Of a DNA stretch of 64,000 bases, positions 55,201 through 64,000 are shown piece by piece; within the stretch, counting starts at the first letter, position 1; every line of letters begins with the position of its first letter. The stretch is from CAWATZ01 sp963784995. GTDB taxonomy: Bacteria; Planctomycetota; Planctomycetia; Gemmatales; Gemmataceae. The stretch covers positions 434,001 to 498,000 of the forward strand of contig CAWATZ010000001.1 of assembly GCA_963784995.1 (NCBI GenBank), given 5' to 3'. The notes below the pieces were generated by a model. The model was not told the origin of the DNA. It ran no database searches and saw only the letters and a program-made list of their open reading frames with translations. The position numbers and the translations under genes are program-made.

Positions 55201-56531
55201 GTCCCCTGCGGCACGGTCTGATCCGGGCCCGCGTCCACGGTCGGAGCCACGTCGTTGACCGTGACGTACGTGACGCCGATTTCGGTGTCATCGGTGCTGT
55301 CGGTCAGTTGCAGGGCCACCGCATAGGTGCCCGGCGTGCTGAAGGTGTACTGCGGCGTCAGCGTCCCATGCGCCGAGGAGTCCGCGACGAACGTAGTGCC
55401 GTTGTAATTGAAGTCCCAGTCGGCGGTGCTGGTGGCCACGGTGCCGTTGCCATCGGTCCAACTGCCCGAGAAGGACACGGTATCACCTTCATTGACGCTC
55501 TGGTCCGGTCCAGCATTGACCACCAGACCACTGCTGGGCAGCACGGTTACCGTCAGGGTGCCCAGGCCGCTGTCACCGTAGCTGTTGCTCACTTGCAGGG
55601 CCACGGTGTACGTCCCCGCCGTGGTGAAGACGTGCTGCGGAGTCAAGCTGTTGGCAGACCCGCCGTTGAAGGTAACGCCATCGTAGTTGAAGTCCCAGGC
55701 CACTTGATCGTTGCTGCTCTCCACGTCGGTGTACGACCCCGAGAACGACACGACGCTGCCGGCCGTCACCGTCACGTTGGCGCCGGCATTGACCGTCGGC
55801 GCCACGTTGTTCACGGTCAGTTGCAGTGTGCCAATGCTGCTCAGACCATTGCTGTCGGTCACTTGCAGGGCCACGGTGTAGACCCCTGGTGCGACGCCGC
55901 TGGGCAGAGTCGGCGTCAGGGTATCGGTCACGTCCGCGTTGAAGTCACTGCCGTCATAGTTGAAGTCCCACGCCACGTTGCTCAGGTCCACCGTGCCATC
56001 CGGGTCGGTGTACGAACCGCTGAAGGTCGTGGTCGTGCCGGCGTTGATGCTCTGGTTCGAGCCGGCAGCCGCCGTCGGTCCGACGTAGGCCACTGGGTTG
56101 ACGGTCACTTGCAGCACAGACAGGTCGGTGTTGCCGGCACTGTCGGTCACTTGCAGCGCAACCTCATAACTTCCAGCAGTAGCATAGCTGACGGTCGGTG
56201 TCAAGGTGCCGGTGACAACCGGATTGAAGTTTTGGCCATCGTAATCGGTGTCCCAGGCGATGCCGGAGGAGGAGACGGAGGCCCCATTGTCGGTGTAACT
56301 GCCGGACAGGGAGAAGGAGTCCCCGGCGGTGACGGTCACGTCGGACCCGGCATTGACCAGCAGGGCGTCGGCCGGCTTGACCAGCACCGAGGTCAGGGCC
56401 TGGAAGGTGGTGCCCTGCGGGTCGGTCACTTGCAGGGCCACCAGGTAGGTGCCCGGGTCGCTCCAGGTGTCGCTGGGACTCCAGCCAGGCTCAGGGAGTT
56501 CGAGCTTTCGGCTCGGCCAGACGCCAGACAT
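52299..56531 (-). CDS. 5'-truncated giant PKD-domain protein (PKD-B)
   Basis: An open frame of 1,410 residues without frameshifts. It starts at ATG 56531, inside the WD40-1 gene and out of its frame (41-base overlap), and at once enters the end of a PKD domain (TWSDPGTYLVALQVTDPQG). So the signal peptide and N-terminal repeats seen in PKD-A are missing. Five PKD domains follow (starts such as VNAGSDVTVTAGDSFSLSG, VNAGPDQSVNEGDTVSFSG), a sixth diverged one (TATVTNSGTTPEGSPVTFTI), and a C-terminal beta-rich region of about 750 residues with repeated VGGDLQGQIV, VKGSFTTP and VTKNIGTV units. It may be expressed by coupling to WD40-1 or be a silent duplicate. No export signal is visible. Confidence 0.8.
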   Translation of the reverse strand: MSGVWPSRKLELPEPGWSPSDTWSDPGTYLVALQVTDPQGTTFQALTSVLVKPADALLVNAGSDVTVTAGDSFSLSGSYTDNGASVSSSGIAWDTDYDGQNFNPVVTGTLTPTVSYATAGSYEVALQVTDSAGNTDLSVLQVTVNPVAYVGPTAAAGSNQSINAGTTTTFSGSYTDPDGTVDLSNVAWDFNYDGSDFNADVTDTLTPTLPSGVAPGVYTVALQVTDSNGLSSIGTLQLTVNNVAPTVNAGANVTVTAGSVVSFSGSYTDVESSNDQVAWDFNYDGVTFNGGSANSLTPQHVFTTAGTYTVALQVSNSYGDSGLGTLTVTVLPSSGLVVNAGPDQSVNEGDTVSFSGSWTDGNGTVATSTADWDFNYNGTTFVADSSAHGTLTPQYTFSTPGTYAVALQLTDSTDDTEIGVTYVTVNDVAPTVDAGPDQTVPQGTTVTFAGTASDPGGSGNPLQVAWDLDYDGSNFNADASANGLLSPSNVYSTPGTYTVALQATDQFGLSSLATMLVTVTDVEPTATVTNSGTTPEGSPVTFTISNLVDQTPGDTPSILADWTGSGQFQLITSDQLTQNADGSESFTYVYETASSASGYPAVIQILDGYGGYTNYTQNVVVTVAAPTDDFGPVGGSTTIEPTTPFVFTNVTDPSTVQQALGFTYYVSLDAGAYQSSRSATFNLPSGIALGTHTVSGYVQAQDGGKSSVITWTGTVTTAEVSVLDTDSGEMQLDWTGDSGPVDVDPGTTYDIAGTAPGLTITLLSSGADYQIYTNDSIAQVTTESGVTDVTVSVNTNVDAYTLSQAVGNGDVNEIDLPAGSTVSVNLRGDLGNLIGNGGLTPSTGVTAGNLLFGNLTGSITGLNYINNLTLSGWLGESGSSSVVDSNTGIGTLTAFGVGANVNSDLAYNFNDTPMTLTVGTGGVPGTINAGKLADTVVQGIVNVLTVTLLQGGVQVKADAKVVKVKATDAANPKPLFFQSISGTLLFSKDANTVESLTVIGDLNNMQVDGTLAVTGDVSLGTTGTITVGGSLAVPTISVGNTLGPTTVTRNLTFTTLTVPNITNLNVGGDLQGQIVMPSPPPGTIYVGDLQVLSVGGDFTGSVAPPKGAKAPYVGTITVKGSFTTPQGVTALVQAYTINTIQVTKNIGTVNGTQSIAATRSIGTIESVNGSIRLQSITVGGNGQLGEIGKVLAKSGYLNASVTVTDGNIGIVNASTIMGNIVAQADAAGAANPSVRPSIGYVSAKSIGTANAMGTVLIHADWGIGSIDDSAGGPGSRQIFNVEAQCGIQFDKDKLTFGAAPTVLQISIPNTWFEGTVSFTGGANALRTAAIPIVPSFPAGADLLKFTYRPNTQGAPEKTITWTIEGKAPARTTLKNVTFGKVITTMDSGSFCNVVLTNGQLNTPNLTIGQK

Positions 56532-58818
56532 AGATAGAGCCGTTGGCGTTGCCGGTCAGCAGATGTCGGCTGTCCGGAGCGAAGCGGACCCCACCACAGA
56601 TGCCGGGCAACTGCCATGACTTGATCTTATTGCCATCCGCTACGCTCCAGATGCAGAGGTCAACCGAGCTTGCGACAGCCAAGAATTGACCGTCTGGAGA
56701 CATGGCCAACCGGCAGAAATAGGAATTGCTTCTGTCCAACCACACCTTCCGTGGGATCGGTTTCTCGCCTCCCAGATCCCACCAGCGTAGCCGCAGCTTG
56801 TACGGTCGTTGTACTGCATTGGTGATCTCACCGCTGGCGGTGACGAGCTTTTGGCTATCGGCAGAAAAGGCAAAGCCACCGAGTGAGTCGGGATCAGCTA
56901 GCACAATACTCGCCTTGTACTTGGCTGGCGCACTTCGCACGTCCCAGATTGCTATCTCCTGAAGCCCAACCTGAAACGCGAGGAGCTTGCCATCAGGAGA
57001 ATACCTCCCAGAAGTGAAGACCGCAGGTTGATTTGGGTTCTGGCTCTTTACCGCCAATCGCTGAGTCAGTCGCAGGCTGTCATCCTTCCAAGACCACAAC
57101 TGGATGGCTGGCACATGCTCTTCGGGAGTTGGTTGATCCTGCCCCAAGATTGCTACGCTGCTACCGACCGGAGAGATCAAGCAAACAAGTGCCTGGAAGC
57201 TGCCCAACGGGATGATCTTCGGTTTTGGCGGGTTGACTTGGCTCAGATCCCAGATCCGCATGGGATTCGGTGCATTGTCCCAGACAGTCAACAGAAACCG
57301 CCCATCTGAAGAAAAGGCTAGAGCATTGACCGGGGAAAAATCCCTTCTCTTTCTCATCTCGAACGGTCGGTTCAGGATCGCGTTTTCCCGCTGAGTAGCC
57401 GTTAAGTCCCACAGCCGGATCTCTCCATTCACAGCATCCGTTGCCAGAGTGTGTCCATCCCGCGCAATATCCCCGATCCCGGCCGCATACCGATGACCAA
57501 CCTGTCGGAAATGTTCTTTGCCTGTCTCTACGTCGAAGAAACGGATACTCTGATCAATTTCACCGCCACTGAGAACCAAAGTCTTGTCCCCGGGAAGAAT
57601 GGTCAGTTGCCCGACGTCCGATGTCAAACGATGCTTTCGGTAGCTCTGTCCGCGGGGCACCCCCAGCTGTTGTCGTTTCTTCTCCGTCAAGGGAAGCAAT
57701 GCGATGCTCATGTCTGACCCGGTCCCAACGAGTAGTTCGCCATCGGAGGAGAAACAGAAAGAGTCCCAGCAGCGATCCTCCGGATGATATTCGACAAGCC
57801 GCTCCACTTTGGGCAAAGCTACAGTCAAATCCAATACCTGGAATCGTGCGATGGCAACAACGTTGAACTTGGCAACTACCGGAGTCACCAGTTTCTTGCC
57901 GTCGGGGCTGAAAGCGTACCCCTGCGAGCCGCTGTTTTCCAGCACGACTGCCTTGTGGTCAGCGTTCTCGTCCAGTCGCCACAACTCGCCAGGCTCGTCT
58001 TTCCTGTAGCCAACCGCGAACCTTCCATCAGGGGACAGGATTTCCTCACCATCGTCTGCACCTGCCTTGTTAACCTGGCGACGCTTGCGAGGCTGGTCGC
58101 CGCTGAGGTCCCAGAAGATTACTTCCCTTTGAGCGCACGAAACAAGCGCTTTTCCGTCGGGAGGAAAGACCAGGGAACGTATGTCGGTACTATGACCTTC
58201 CAACGTCGCCAGCAAGCGTCCTGGTTTGTTCCTCACGTCCCAAAGTTGCACTTGTTTTCCCATGCCCAGGGCAAGCACTCTGCCTTTGCGTGACCAGGCC
58301 AATGCTTGAGCCCACGATGGTAACGTGACCCATTCGCCCAAAGTGGCCACCTCCCAAATGCAGAGCCCGGTCTTGTAATTCCCACCGCTAGCGAGTAACT
58401 GACCGTCCGCGCTAATGGCTACCGGGAAAGGTCTCACTCCGCCCCAATGGCGCCCCCGATTCTCGCCCAAAACGGCGACAACATCGGCGGGCAACCAAGA
58501 GGGGCGATCCAACTCCGGAATCTGCTGGCGTTGTAGCCGGTCCAGCAGGGATGGAGACCGGCGGATGACTCCAGCCGCCTCCTTCCATTCTGGCGTGCCG
58601 GCGAAACGTGCTAGCATCTGCTGCCACAGTCTGCCTAGTTGCTCGGCGTCCACTCGTGGCTCCGCCGACGCTTTGACGATCTGGCCCAGCAGCTCCCGTG
58701 CCGCCTCAATTTCCCGCGCTGGGCGTCCATCTTTCGGGTCAGGGATAGGGGCAGACAACAAGCCGCCACTCAGCCCCATCAGACCCACTAGTACACCACT
58801 CCAATGCCGCTTCGACAT
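56491..58818 (-). CDS. Secreted WD40-repeat protein, copy 1 (WD40-1)
   Basis: 775 residues from ATG 58818 (AAGGGG 8-13 bases upstream), 15 bases after the PKD-A stop, so PKD-A and WD40-1 form an operon. The signal peptide (VLVGLMGLSGGLLSA-PIPDP), helical N-terminal domain and about ten WD40-like repeats match WD40-2 throughout; differences are spread evenly, so the duplication is not very recent. Its final codons (GSIYVWRLAEPKARTP) overlap the start of PKD-B. No catalytic motif is present. Confidence 0.87.
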   Translation of the reverse strand: MSKRHWSGVLVGLMGLSGGLLSAPIPDPKDGRPAREIEAARELLGQIVKASAEPRVDAEQLGRLWQQMLARFAGTPEWKEAAGVIRRSPSLLDRLQRQQIPELDRPSWLPADVVAVLGENRGRHWGGVRPFPVAISADGQLLASGGNYKTGLCIWEVATLGEWVTLPSWAQALAWSRKGRVLALGMGKQVQLWDVRNKPGRLLATLEGHSTDIRSLVFPPDGKALVSCAQREVIFWDLSGDQPRKRRQVNKAGADDGEEILSPDGRFAVGYRKDEPGELWRLDENADHKAVVLENSGSQGYAFSPDGKKLVTPVVAKFNVVAIARFQVLDLTVALPKVERLVEYHPEDRCWDSFCFSSDGELLVGTGSDMSIALLPLTEKKRQQLGVPRGQSYRKHRLTSDVGQLTILPGDKTLVLSGGEIDQSIRFFDVETGKEHFRQVGHRYAAGIGDIARDGHTLATDAVNGEIRLWDLTATQRENAILNRPFEMRKRRDFSPVNALAFSSDGRFLLTVWDNAPNPMRIWDLSQVNPPKPKIIPLGSFQALVCLISPVGSSVAILGQDQPTPEEHVPAIQLWSWKDDSLRLTQRLAVKSQNPNQPAVFTSGRYSPDGKLLAFQVGLQEIAIWDVRSAPAKYKASIVLADPDSLGGFAFSADSQKLVTASGEITNAVQRPYKLRLRWWDLGGEKPIPRKVWLDRSNSYFCRLAMSPDGQFLAVASSVDLCIWSVADGNKIKSWQLPGICGGVRFAPDSRHLLTGNANGSIYVWRLAEPKARTP

Positions 58819-58833
58819 GGGGCACCCCTTGGG

Positions 58834-61800
58834 CTAATTGCTGATCTCCAGGGCATTGTTCGCCAGTTGCTCGTTTTTCAACACGACAACCCGAGTTGGC
58901 CCACCAACCGCGTTCACACCTGGGTTCGAGGCAAATGTCACGTTCGTGAGAGTTGTCGTCAAACCCACGGTGTTCTGGCGCTTGGGCTTGATGGTCCAGG
59001 AGGTCGTGATCTGGCGTCCGAGTGTCAGATCCGGATCCGGCCGATATGTAAGCTGGAACAACTTGGTGCCCTGGGCGAAGGTCGGGACAATGTTAGCCGC
59101 GCGCAATGCGTTGTCACCACCGGTGAACGAGACAGTGCCAAGATACTGCGAACGCGGCACGTTGATCTGCAACACCGTCGGCGAGGCTCCGAACGTGAGC
59201 TTGTCCTTGTCGAACTGGATCCCACACTGCGCCTCCACGTTGAAGCTCTGCTTTGAACTATTGGAAGCAGTGATCGACCCGATGCCCCAATCCGCGTGGA
59301 TGAGCAAGTCGTTGGTCTTGTTGCCAATCGAGCCTGCGGAGACGTAGCCAATACTCGGTCTGATGGAGAGCTTGGCACCCAACTCGTCGTCGATGGCTTT
59401 GATGTTTCCCGTGATGACAGACGCACTGACTATGCCAATGTTCCCATCCTTGTCTGTAACCGCAGCGGTCAAGTAGCCTCTCTTGGCAACGATCTGACCG
59501 ATCGTGCCAAAAAACCCATTCCCTCCGACCGTAATGCTCTCCAACCCAATGCTTCTGGTCTCGCTCTCGATCTTGGTGATGGAACTCTGTGCGGTGATCG
59601 TTCCAGAACCAGCCCCGTTCGGGGCCATCGTCCCGATGTTCTTCGTCACGAGGATCGTGTCAATCGTATAGGCGTTCACCAGGGCGGTCACTCCATTCGG
59701 AGTCGTGAAACTCCCCTTGACGGTGATCGTGCCAACGGCTGGCGGCATTACCCCGTTGGCTGGACCAACGGATCCAGTGAAATCCCCGCCCACGCTGAGT
59801 ATCTGCAGGTCTCCGATGTTCCCGATCGGCGGTTTGGACATCACGATCTGCCCTTGCAGATCGCCGCCCACGTTCAGATTCGTAATGTTTGGCACGGTCA
59901 GCGTGGTGCAGGTCAGATTTCGCGTCACCGTTGTCGGGCCGAGCGTGTCGCCCACGCTGATGGTCGGCGCCGCCAGGCTCCCTCCAACGGTGATTGTGCC
60001 CGTCGTCCCAAGACTCACGTCCCCGGTCACAGCCAAAGTCCCATCGACCTGCATGTTGTTGAGATTCTCTTTCACGGTGAGAGATTCCACCGTGTCCGCA
60101 TCCTTGGAGAACAACAAAGTGCCACTGATGCTCTGAAAAAAGAGCGGCTTGGGGTTTGCCGCGTCTGTCGCTTTGACTTTCACAACTTTCGCATCAGCCT
60201 TGACCTGCATGCCCCCTTGCAGCAGCGTGACCGTCAGCACGTTCACAATGCCTTGAACCACCGTGTCGGCCAGTTTGCCCGCATTGATCGTACCGGGCAC
60301 CCCGCCGGTCCCCACGTTCAACGTCATCGGCACATCGTTGACGTTGTAGGCGAGGTCCGAGTTGACGTTGGCGCCCACGCCAAAGGCGCTCAGGTTGCCG
60401 ATGCCCGAATTGACGTCCACGACGCTGGAACCGCCTGCCGCTCCAACCCATCCTCTTGCCTCCATGTCGCAAATCGTGTCCAGGCCCGTGATTGATCCGG
60501 TCAGGTTGCCAAACAGCAGGTCCGCCGCCGCCACCCCGGTGCCGTCGTCGTTGCTATCGCTTCCAATGATGCTGCCCAGGTCGCCGCGCAAGTTGACGCT
60601 GACCGTACTCCCAGCCAACAGGTCGATCTCGTTCACGTCGCCATTGGCGACAGACTCGTCCAAGGTGTCGGAATCGACGTAGGTGCTGACCGACAGCGTC
60701 ACTCCAGTCACACTCTGGCTGGCTGGGGTGATCAGGGCAATGCTGCCGTTGGTGTGGATGTCGTAGTTGGCGCCGGCGGTTTCCAGTGTGATGGTCAAGC
60801 CAGGAGCTGTACCCGGAATCACGTACATGGTGCCCGGATCAACGGGGACCGACCCCGAATCGCCAGTCCAATCCAGCTGCATCTCACCGCTGCCGGCGTT
60901 CATTACGCTGACTTGGCTGGTCGTTACCGTCTCGGTCCAGGTGATTGTCGAACTGATCCCACCGTCCTGCGCCTCCACGTACCCCGAGACGGTGTGCGTG
61001 CCCGCCGTGATGTCACTGGGCAGGCTGTAGGTCGCGGAATTGCTGGAGGTGTAACTCCCCGAATCCAAGCTCACGTAATAGGTGAAGCCCAATGCCTGCT
61101 GCACCGTGGACGGATCGGTCACGTTGGTGAATACGAACGGCGTGGTCGGGTCAATCGTGGTCGAACCACCAACCGGACCAAAGTCGTCCGTCGGCGCCGC
61201 CACCGTCACCACCACGTTCTGGGTGTAGTTCGTGTAGCCGCCGTAGCTATCGAGCAATCTGGATCACCGCCGGATAGCCCGAAGCACTCGAGGCCGTCTC
61301 GTAGACGTAAGTGAAACTCTCCGAACCATCGGCGTTCTGCGTCAGCTGGTCGCTGGTGATCAGCTGGAACTGGCCGCTGCCGGTCCAGTCCGCGAGGATG
61401 CTCGGGAGTATCTCCCGGAGTCTGATCGACCAGGTTGGAGATGGTGAAGGTGACCGGCGAGCCTTCCGGAGTTGTCCCGGAATTGGTGACGGTAGCGGTC
61501 GGAGCAATGTCGGTGACGGTGACCAGCATCGTGGACAGGCTGGTCAGACCGAACTGGTCGGTGGCCTGCAACGCCACCGTATAGGTGCCGGGAGTGCTGT
61601 AGACGTAGCTGGGGCTCAGCTGGCCGTTGGCGCTGCCTCGGGTTGAAGTCGCTGCCGTCGTAGTTGAAGTCCCAGGCCACCTGCAACGGGTTGCCACTGC
61701 CGCCTGGGTCGCTGGCAGTGCCGGCAAACGTCACCGTTGTGCCTTCAGGGACCGTCTGATTTGGTCCAGCGTCCACGGTCGGAGCCACGTCATTGACCGT

Positions 61801-64000
61801 GACGTACGTGACGCCGATTTCGGTGTCATCGGTGCTGTCGGTCAGTTGCAGGGCCACCGCATAGGTTCCCGGCGTGCTGAAGGTGTACTGCGGGGTCAGG
61901 GTGCCCTGCGCCGAGGAGTTGGCGACGAACGTGGTGCCGTCGTAATTGAAGTCCCAGTTGGCGGTGCTGGTAACCACCGTGCCGTTGCCATCCGTCCAGC
62001 TGCCCGAGAAGGCCACGGTGTCACCTTCGTTAACACTCTGATCCGGTCCAGCATTGACCACCAGACCACTGTTGGACAGCACGGTCACCGTCAACGTGCC
62101 CAGGCCGCTGTCCCCGTAGCTGTTGCTCACCTGCAAGGCCACCACGTACGTCCCCGCCGTGGTGAAGACGTGCTGCGGAGTCAAGCTGTTGGCAGACCCG
62201 CCGTTGAAGGTAACGCCATCGTAGTTGAAGTCCCAGGCCACCTGGTCGTTGCTGCTCTCCACGTCGGTGTACGACCCCGAGAACGACACGACGCTGCCGG
62301 CCGTCACCGTCACGTTGGCGCCGGCATCGACCGTCGGCGCCACGTTGTTCACGGTCAGTTGCAGCGTGCCGATGCTGCTGAGGCCATTGCTGTCGGTCAC
62401 TTGCAGGGCCACGGTGTAGGTTCCGGGAGCGACGCCGGCCGGCAACGTCGGCGTCAAGGTATCGTTCACGTCCGCATTGAAGTCCGCTGCCGTCATAGTT
62501 GAAGTCCCAGGCCACGTTGCTCAGCGACACCGTGCCATCCGGGTCGGTGTAGGAACCACTGAAGGTCGTGGTCGCGCCGGCGTTGATGGTCTGGTTCGAG
62601 CCGGCATCCGCCGTTGGGCCGACGTAGGCCACCGGGTTGACGGTGACTTGCAGCACGGACAGGTCGGTGTTGCCGGCACTGTCGGTCACTTGCAGCGCAA
62701 CCTCATAACTTCCAGCAGTAGCATAGCTGACGGTCGGTGTCAAGGTGCCGGTGATGACCGGATTGAAGGTTTGGCCGTCGTAATCGGTGTCCCAGGCGAT
62801 GCCGGAGGAGGAGACCGACGCCCCATTGTCGGTGTAGCTGCCGGAGAGGGAGAAGGAGTCCCCGGCGGTGACGGTCAGGTCGAGACCGGCATTGACCAGC
62901 AGGGCGTCGGTCGGCTTGACCAGCACCGAGGTCAGGGCCTGGAAGGTGGTGCCCTGCGGGTCGGTCACTTGCAGGGCCACCAGGTAGGTGCCCGGGTCGC
63001 TCCAGGTGTAGGTCGGCGTCAGGGTGCCCTCACCGGCCGGGTCGGCGATGAAGGTGCTGCCGTCGTAGTTGAAGTCCCACTCGATGGTGGGGAAGGTGGC
63101 GCCGCCGGCTGCGTCGATGCTCCCCTGCAACTGGACGGACGTTCCAACCAGGGTGGTCTGGCTGGGACCGGCGTTGACCAGCGGTGCCTGCACAATCAGC
63201 GTCACCCACCCGGCTGTGTCGAGGGCCCCATCGGAGGCGGTGTACTCGAAGGAATCAGCCCCGGTGAAGCCGGCATTGGGGGTGTAACTGAAGGAGCCGT
63301 CGGAGTTGAGGGACAGGCTGCCGTTGCTGGGGCCGCTGACAATGCTGGAGGTCAGGCTGTCGCCGTCGGGATCGGAAGCGCTGCTCAGGACGCCCTGGGT
63401 GGCGTCCACCTGGAAGGTCTGATCCTCGGTCAGGGTGTAGCTGCCGTCCTGGGTCACGGGGGCCTGGTCAGTCACGGCGATGCTGACCAGGGCCGTGTTG
63501 GAGTAAGCGGTGCCGTCATAGGCCTGGTAGAGGAAGCTGTCCGTGCCGACGAAGCCAGCGTTGGGGGTGTAGACGAAGGAGCCATTGCTGTTCAGGGTTA
63601 CACTGCCATTGCTGGGACCAGCGATCAGAACAGTGGTCAGCGGGTTGTCTTCGGGGTCGCTGATGACGCTTTGCAGCGAGGCGGGGTCACTGCCGACCCC
63701 ATCGGCGGTGAGCGTCTGATCGTGCAGCATGGTGTAGCTGGCAGCACCTGCCAGAGGCGGAGCTGCTGCCGTGACGTTGATGCTCACGGTGGCCGTGTTC
63801 GAGTATTCGGCGCCGTCGAAGGCCTGGTACTGGAAGCTGTCCGTGCCAACGTAGTCGGTCGTGGGTGTGTAGACGAAGGAACCATCGCTGTTCAGGGATA
63901 CAGTCCCGTTGCTGGGATCGCTGACCAGCACGGTGGTCAGGCTGTCGCCGTCGGCATCGCTGACGAAGTTTTGCAGGGTGAGCGGGTCGGTGCCCTGGCC
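58834..64000 (-). CDS. Giant surface protein with tandem-95/cadherin-like and PKD repeats (PKD-A), partial, frameshifted
   Basis: The gene enters from the right edge, so its start is not seen. At the edge are at least three tandem-95/VCBS-like repeats (LNSDGSFVYTPTTDYVGTDS, SFLYQAYDGTAYSNTALVSI), then seven PKD domains (WDFNYDGSTF and VNAGP... patterns), an Ig-like part and the same C-terminal beta-repeat region as PKD-B, ending NNALEISN at 58834. Against PKD-B it has four indels at about 62492, 61645, 61405 and 61257; otherwise the two are collinear. Tandem-95 and PKD repeats are typical of giant adhesins. Either this is a decayed gene or these are consensus errors in a repeat; the reading on both sides of each break is good. 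Confidence 0.8.

Noticed and set aside
49670..64000. Periodic repeats as a CRISPR array
   Set aside because: The repeats are protein domains of 80-100 codons with diverged sequence, not short identical repeats with spacers.

Overview
The window looks like a chromosome segment of a high-GC planctomycete, most likely of the Gemmata group. The reasons are family-level: a Gemmata-type N-terminal companion domain (TIGR02996 type) on a leucine-rich-repeat protein and on a broken copy; an ECF sigma factor overlapping a Ser/Thr kinase gene; three Hanks-type kinases fused to WD40-like propellers; a secreted beta-helix protein with the LEDRTVPS-type N-terminus of planctomycete surface proteins; giant PKD proteins; and many long perfect palindromes. 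No rRNA, tRNA, CRISPR array, phage or transposase gene was recognised.

Layout. 1-7.4 kb: metabolic genes (enolase-superfamily enzyme, PoxB-like ThDP enzyme, SDR, large FAD/Fe-S oxidoreductase). 7.4-12.3 kb: RND efflux pair on the minus strand (permease, then adaptor), the adaptor carrying a five-copy heptanucleotide repeat in its 5' coding region. 12.5-17.2 kb: small secreted proteins, a frameshifted exported protein and an unusual sigma-70 factor with an N-terminal helix-turn-helix. 17.3-22 kb: an accessory patch with two toxin-antitoxin pairs (DUF433/DUF5615 and RHH-like/MazF), one whole and two broken LRR/TIGR02996 genes, a broken antitoxin-like gene and a tandem pair of exported paralogues. 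22-27.7 kb: acyl-CoA dehydrogenase, PCMT-like methyltransferase, a large exported protein and a lipoprotein. 27.8-32.8 kb: ECF sigma factor and kinase-WD40 gene overlapping by ATGA. 33-38.7 kb: beta-helix surface protein, Cys/Met-metabolism PLP enzyme, FtsH. 38.6-47.4 kb: two tandem kinase-WD40 genes, one about 2,090 residues long. 47.6-49.1 kb: HtrA-type protease. 49.7-64 kb: a nested tandem array of PKD giant-protein and secreted WD40 genes (PKD-A, WD40-1, 5'-truncated PKD-B, WD40-2, PKD-C stub).

Two patterns cut across the genes. First, long inverted repeats lie between genes and also inside three reading frames, where they are translated in frame (RND permease and two kinases). Second, at least ten genes need a one- or two-base indel to restore an expected protein; two of these are a G5 run read as G4, so part of this is probably consensus error. 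Two others sit at a start-proximal repeat or homopolymer, where phase variation is an alternative. The most interesting candidates are the PKD/WD40 array, the translated palindromes and the heptamer in the efflux adaptor. Everything here was read by eye; family names come from recognised motifs, not from searches.
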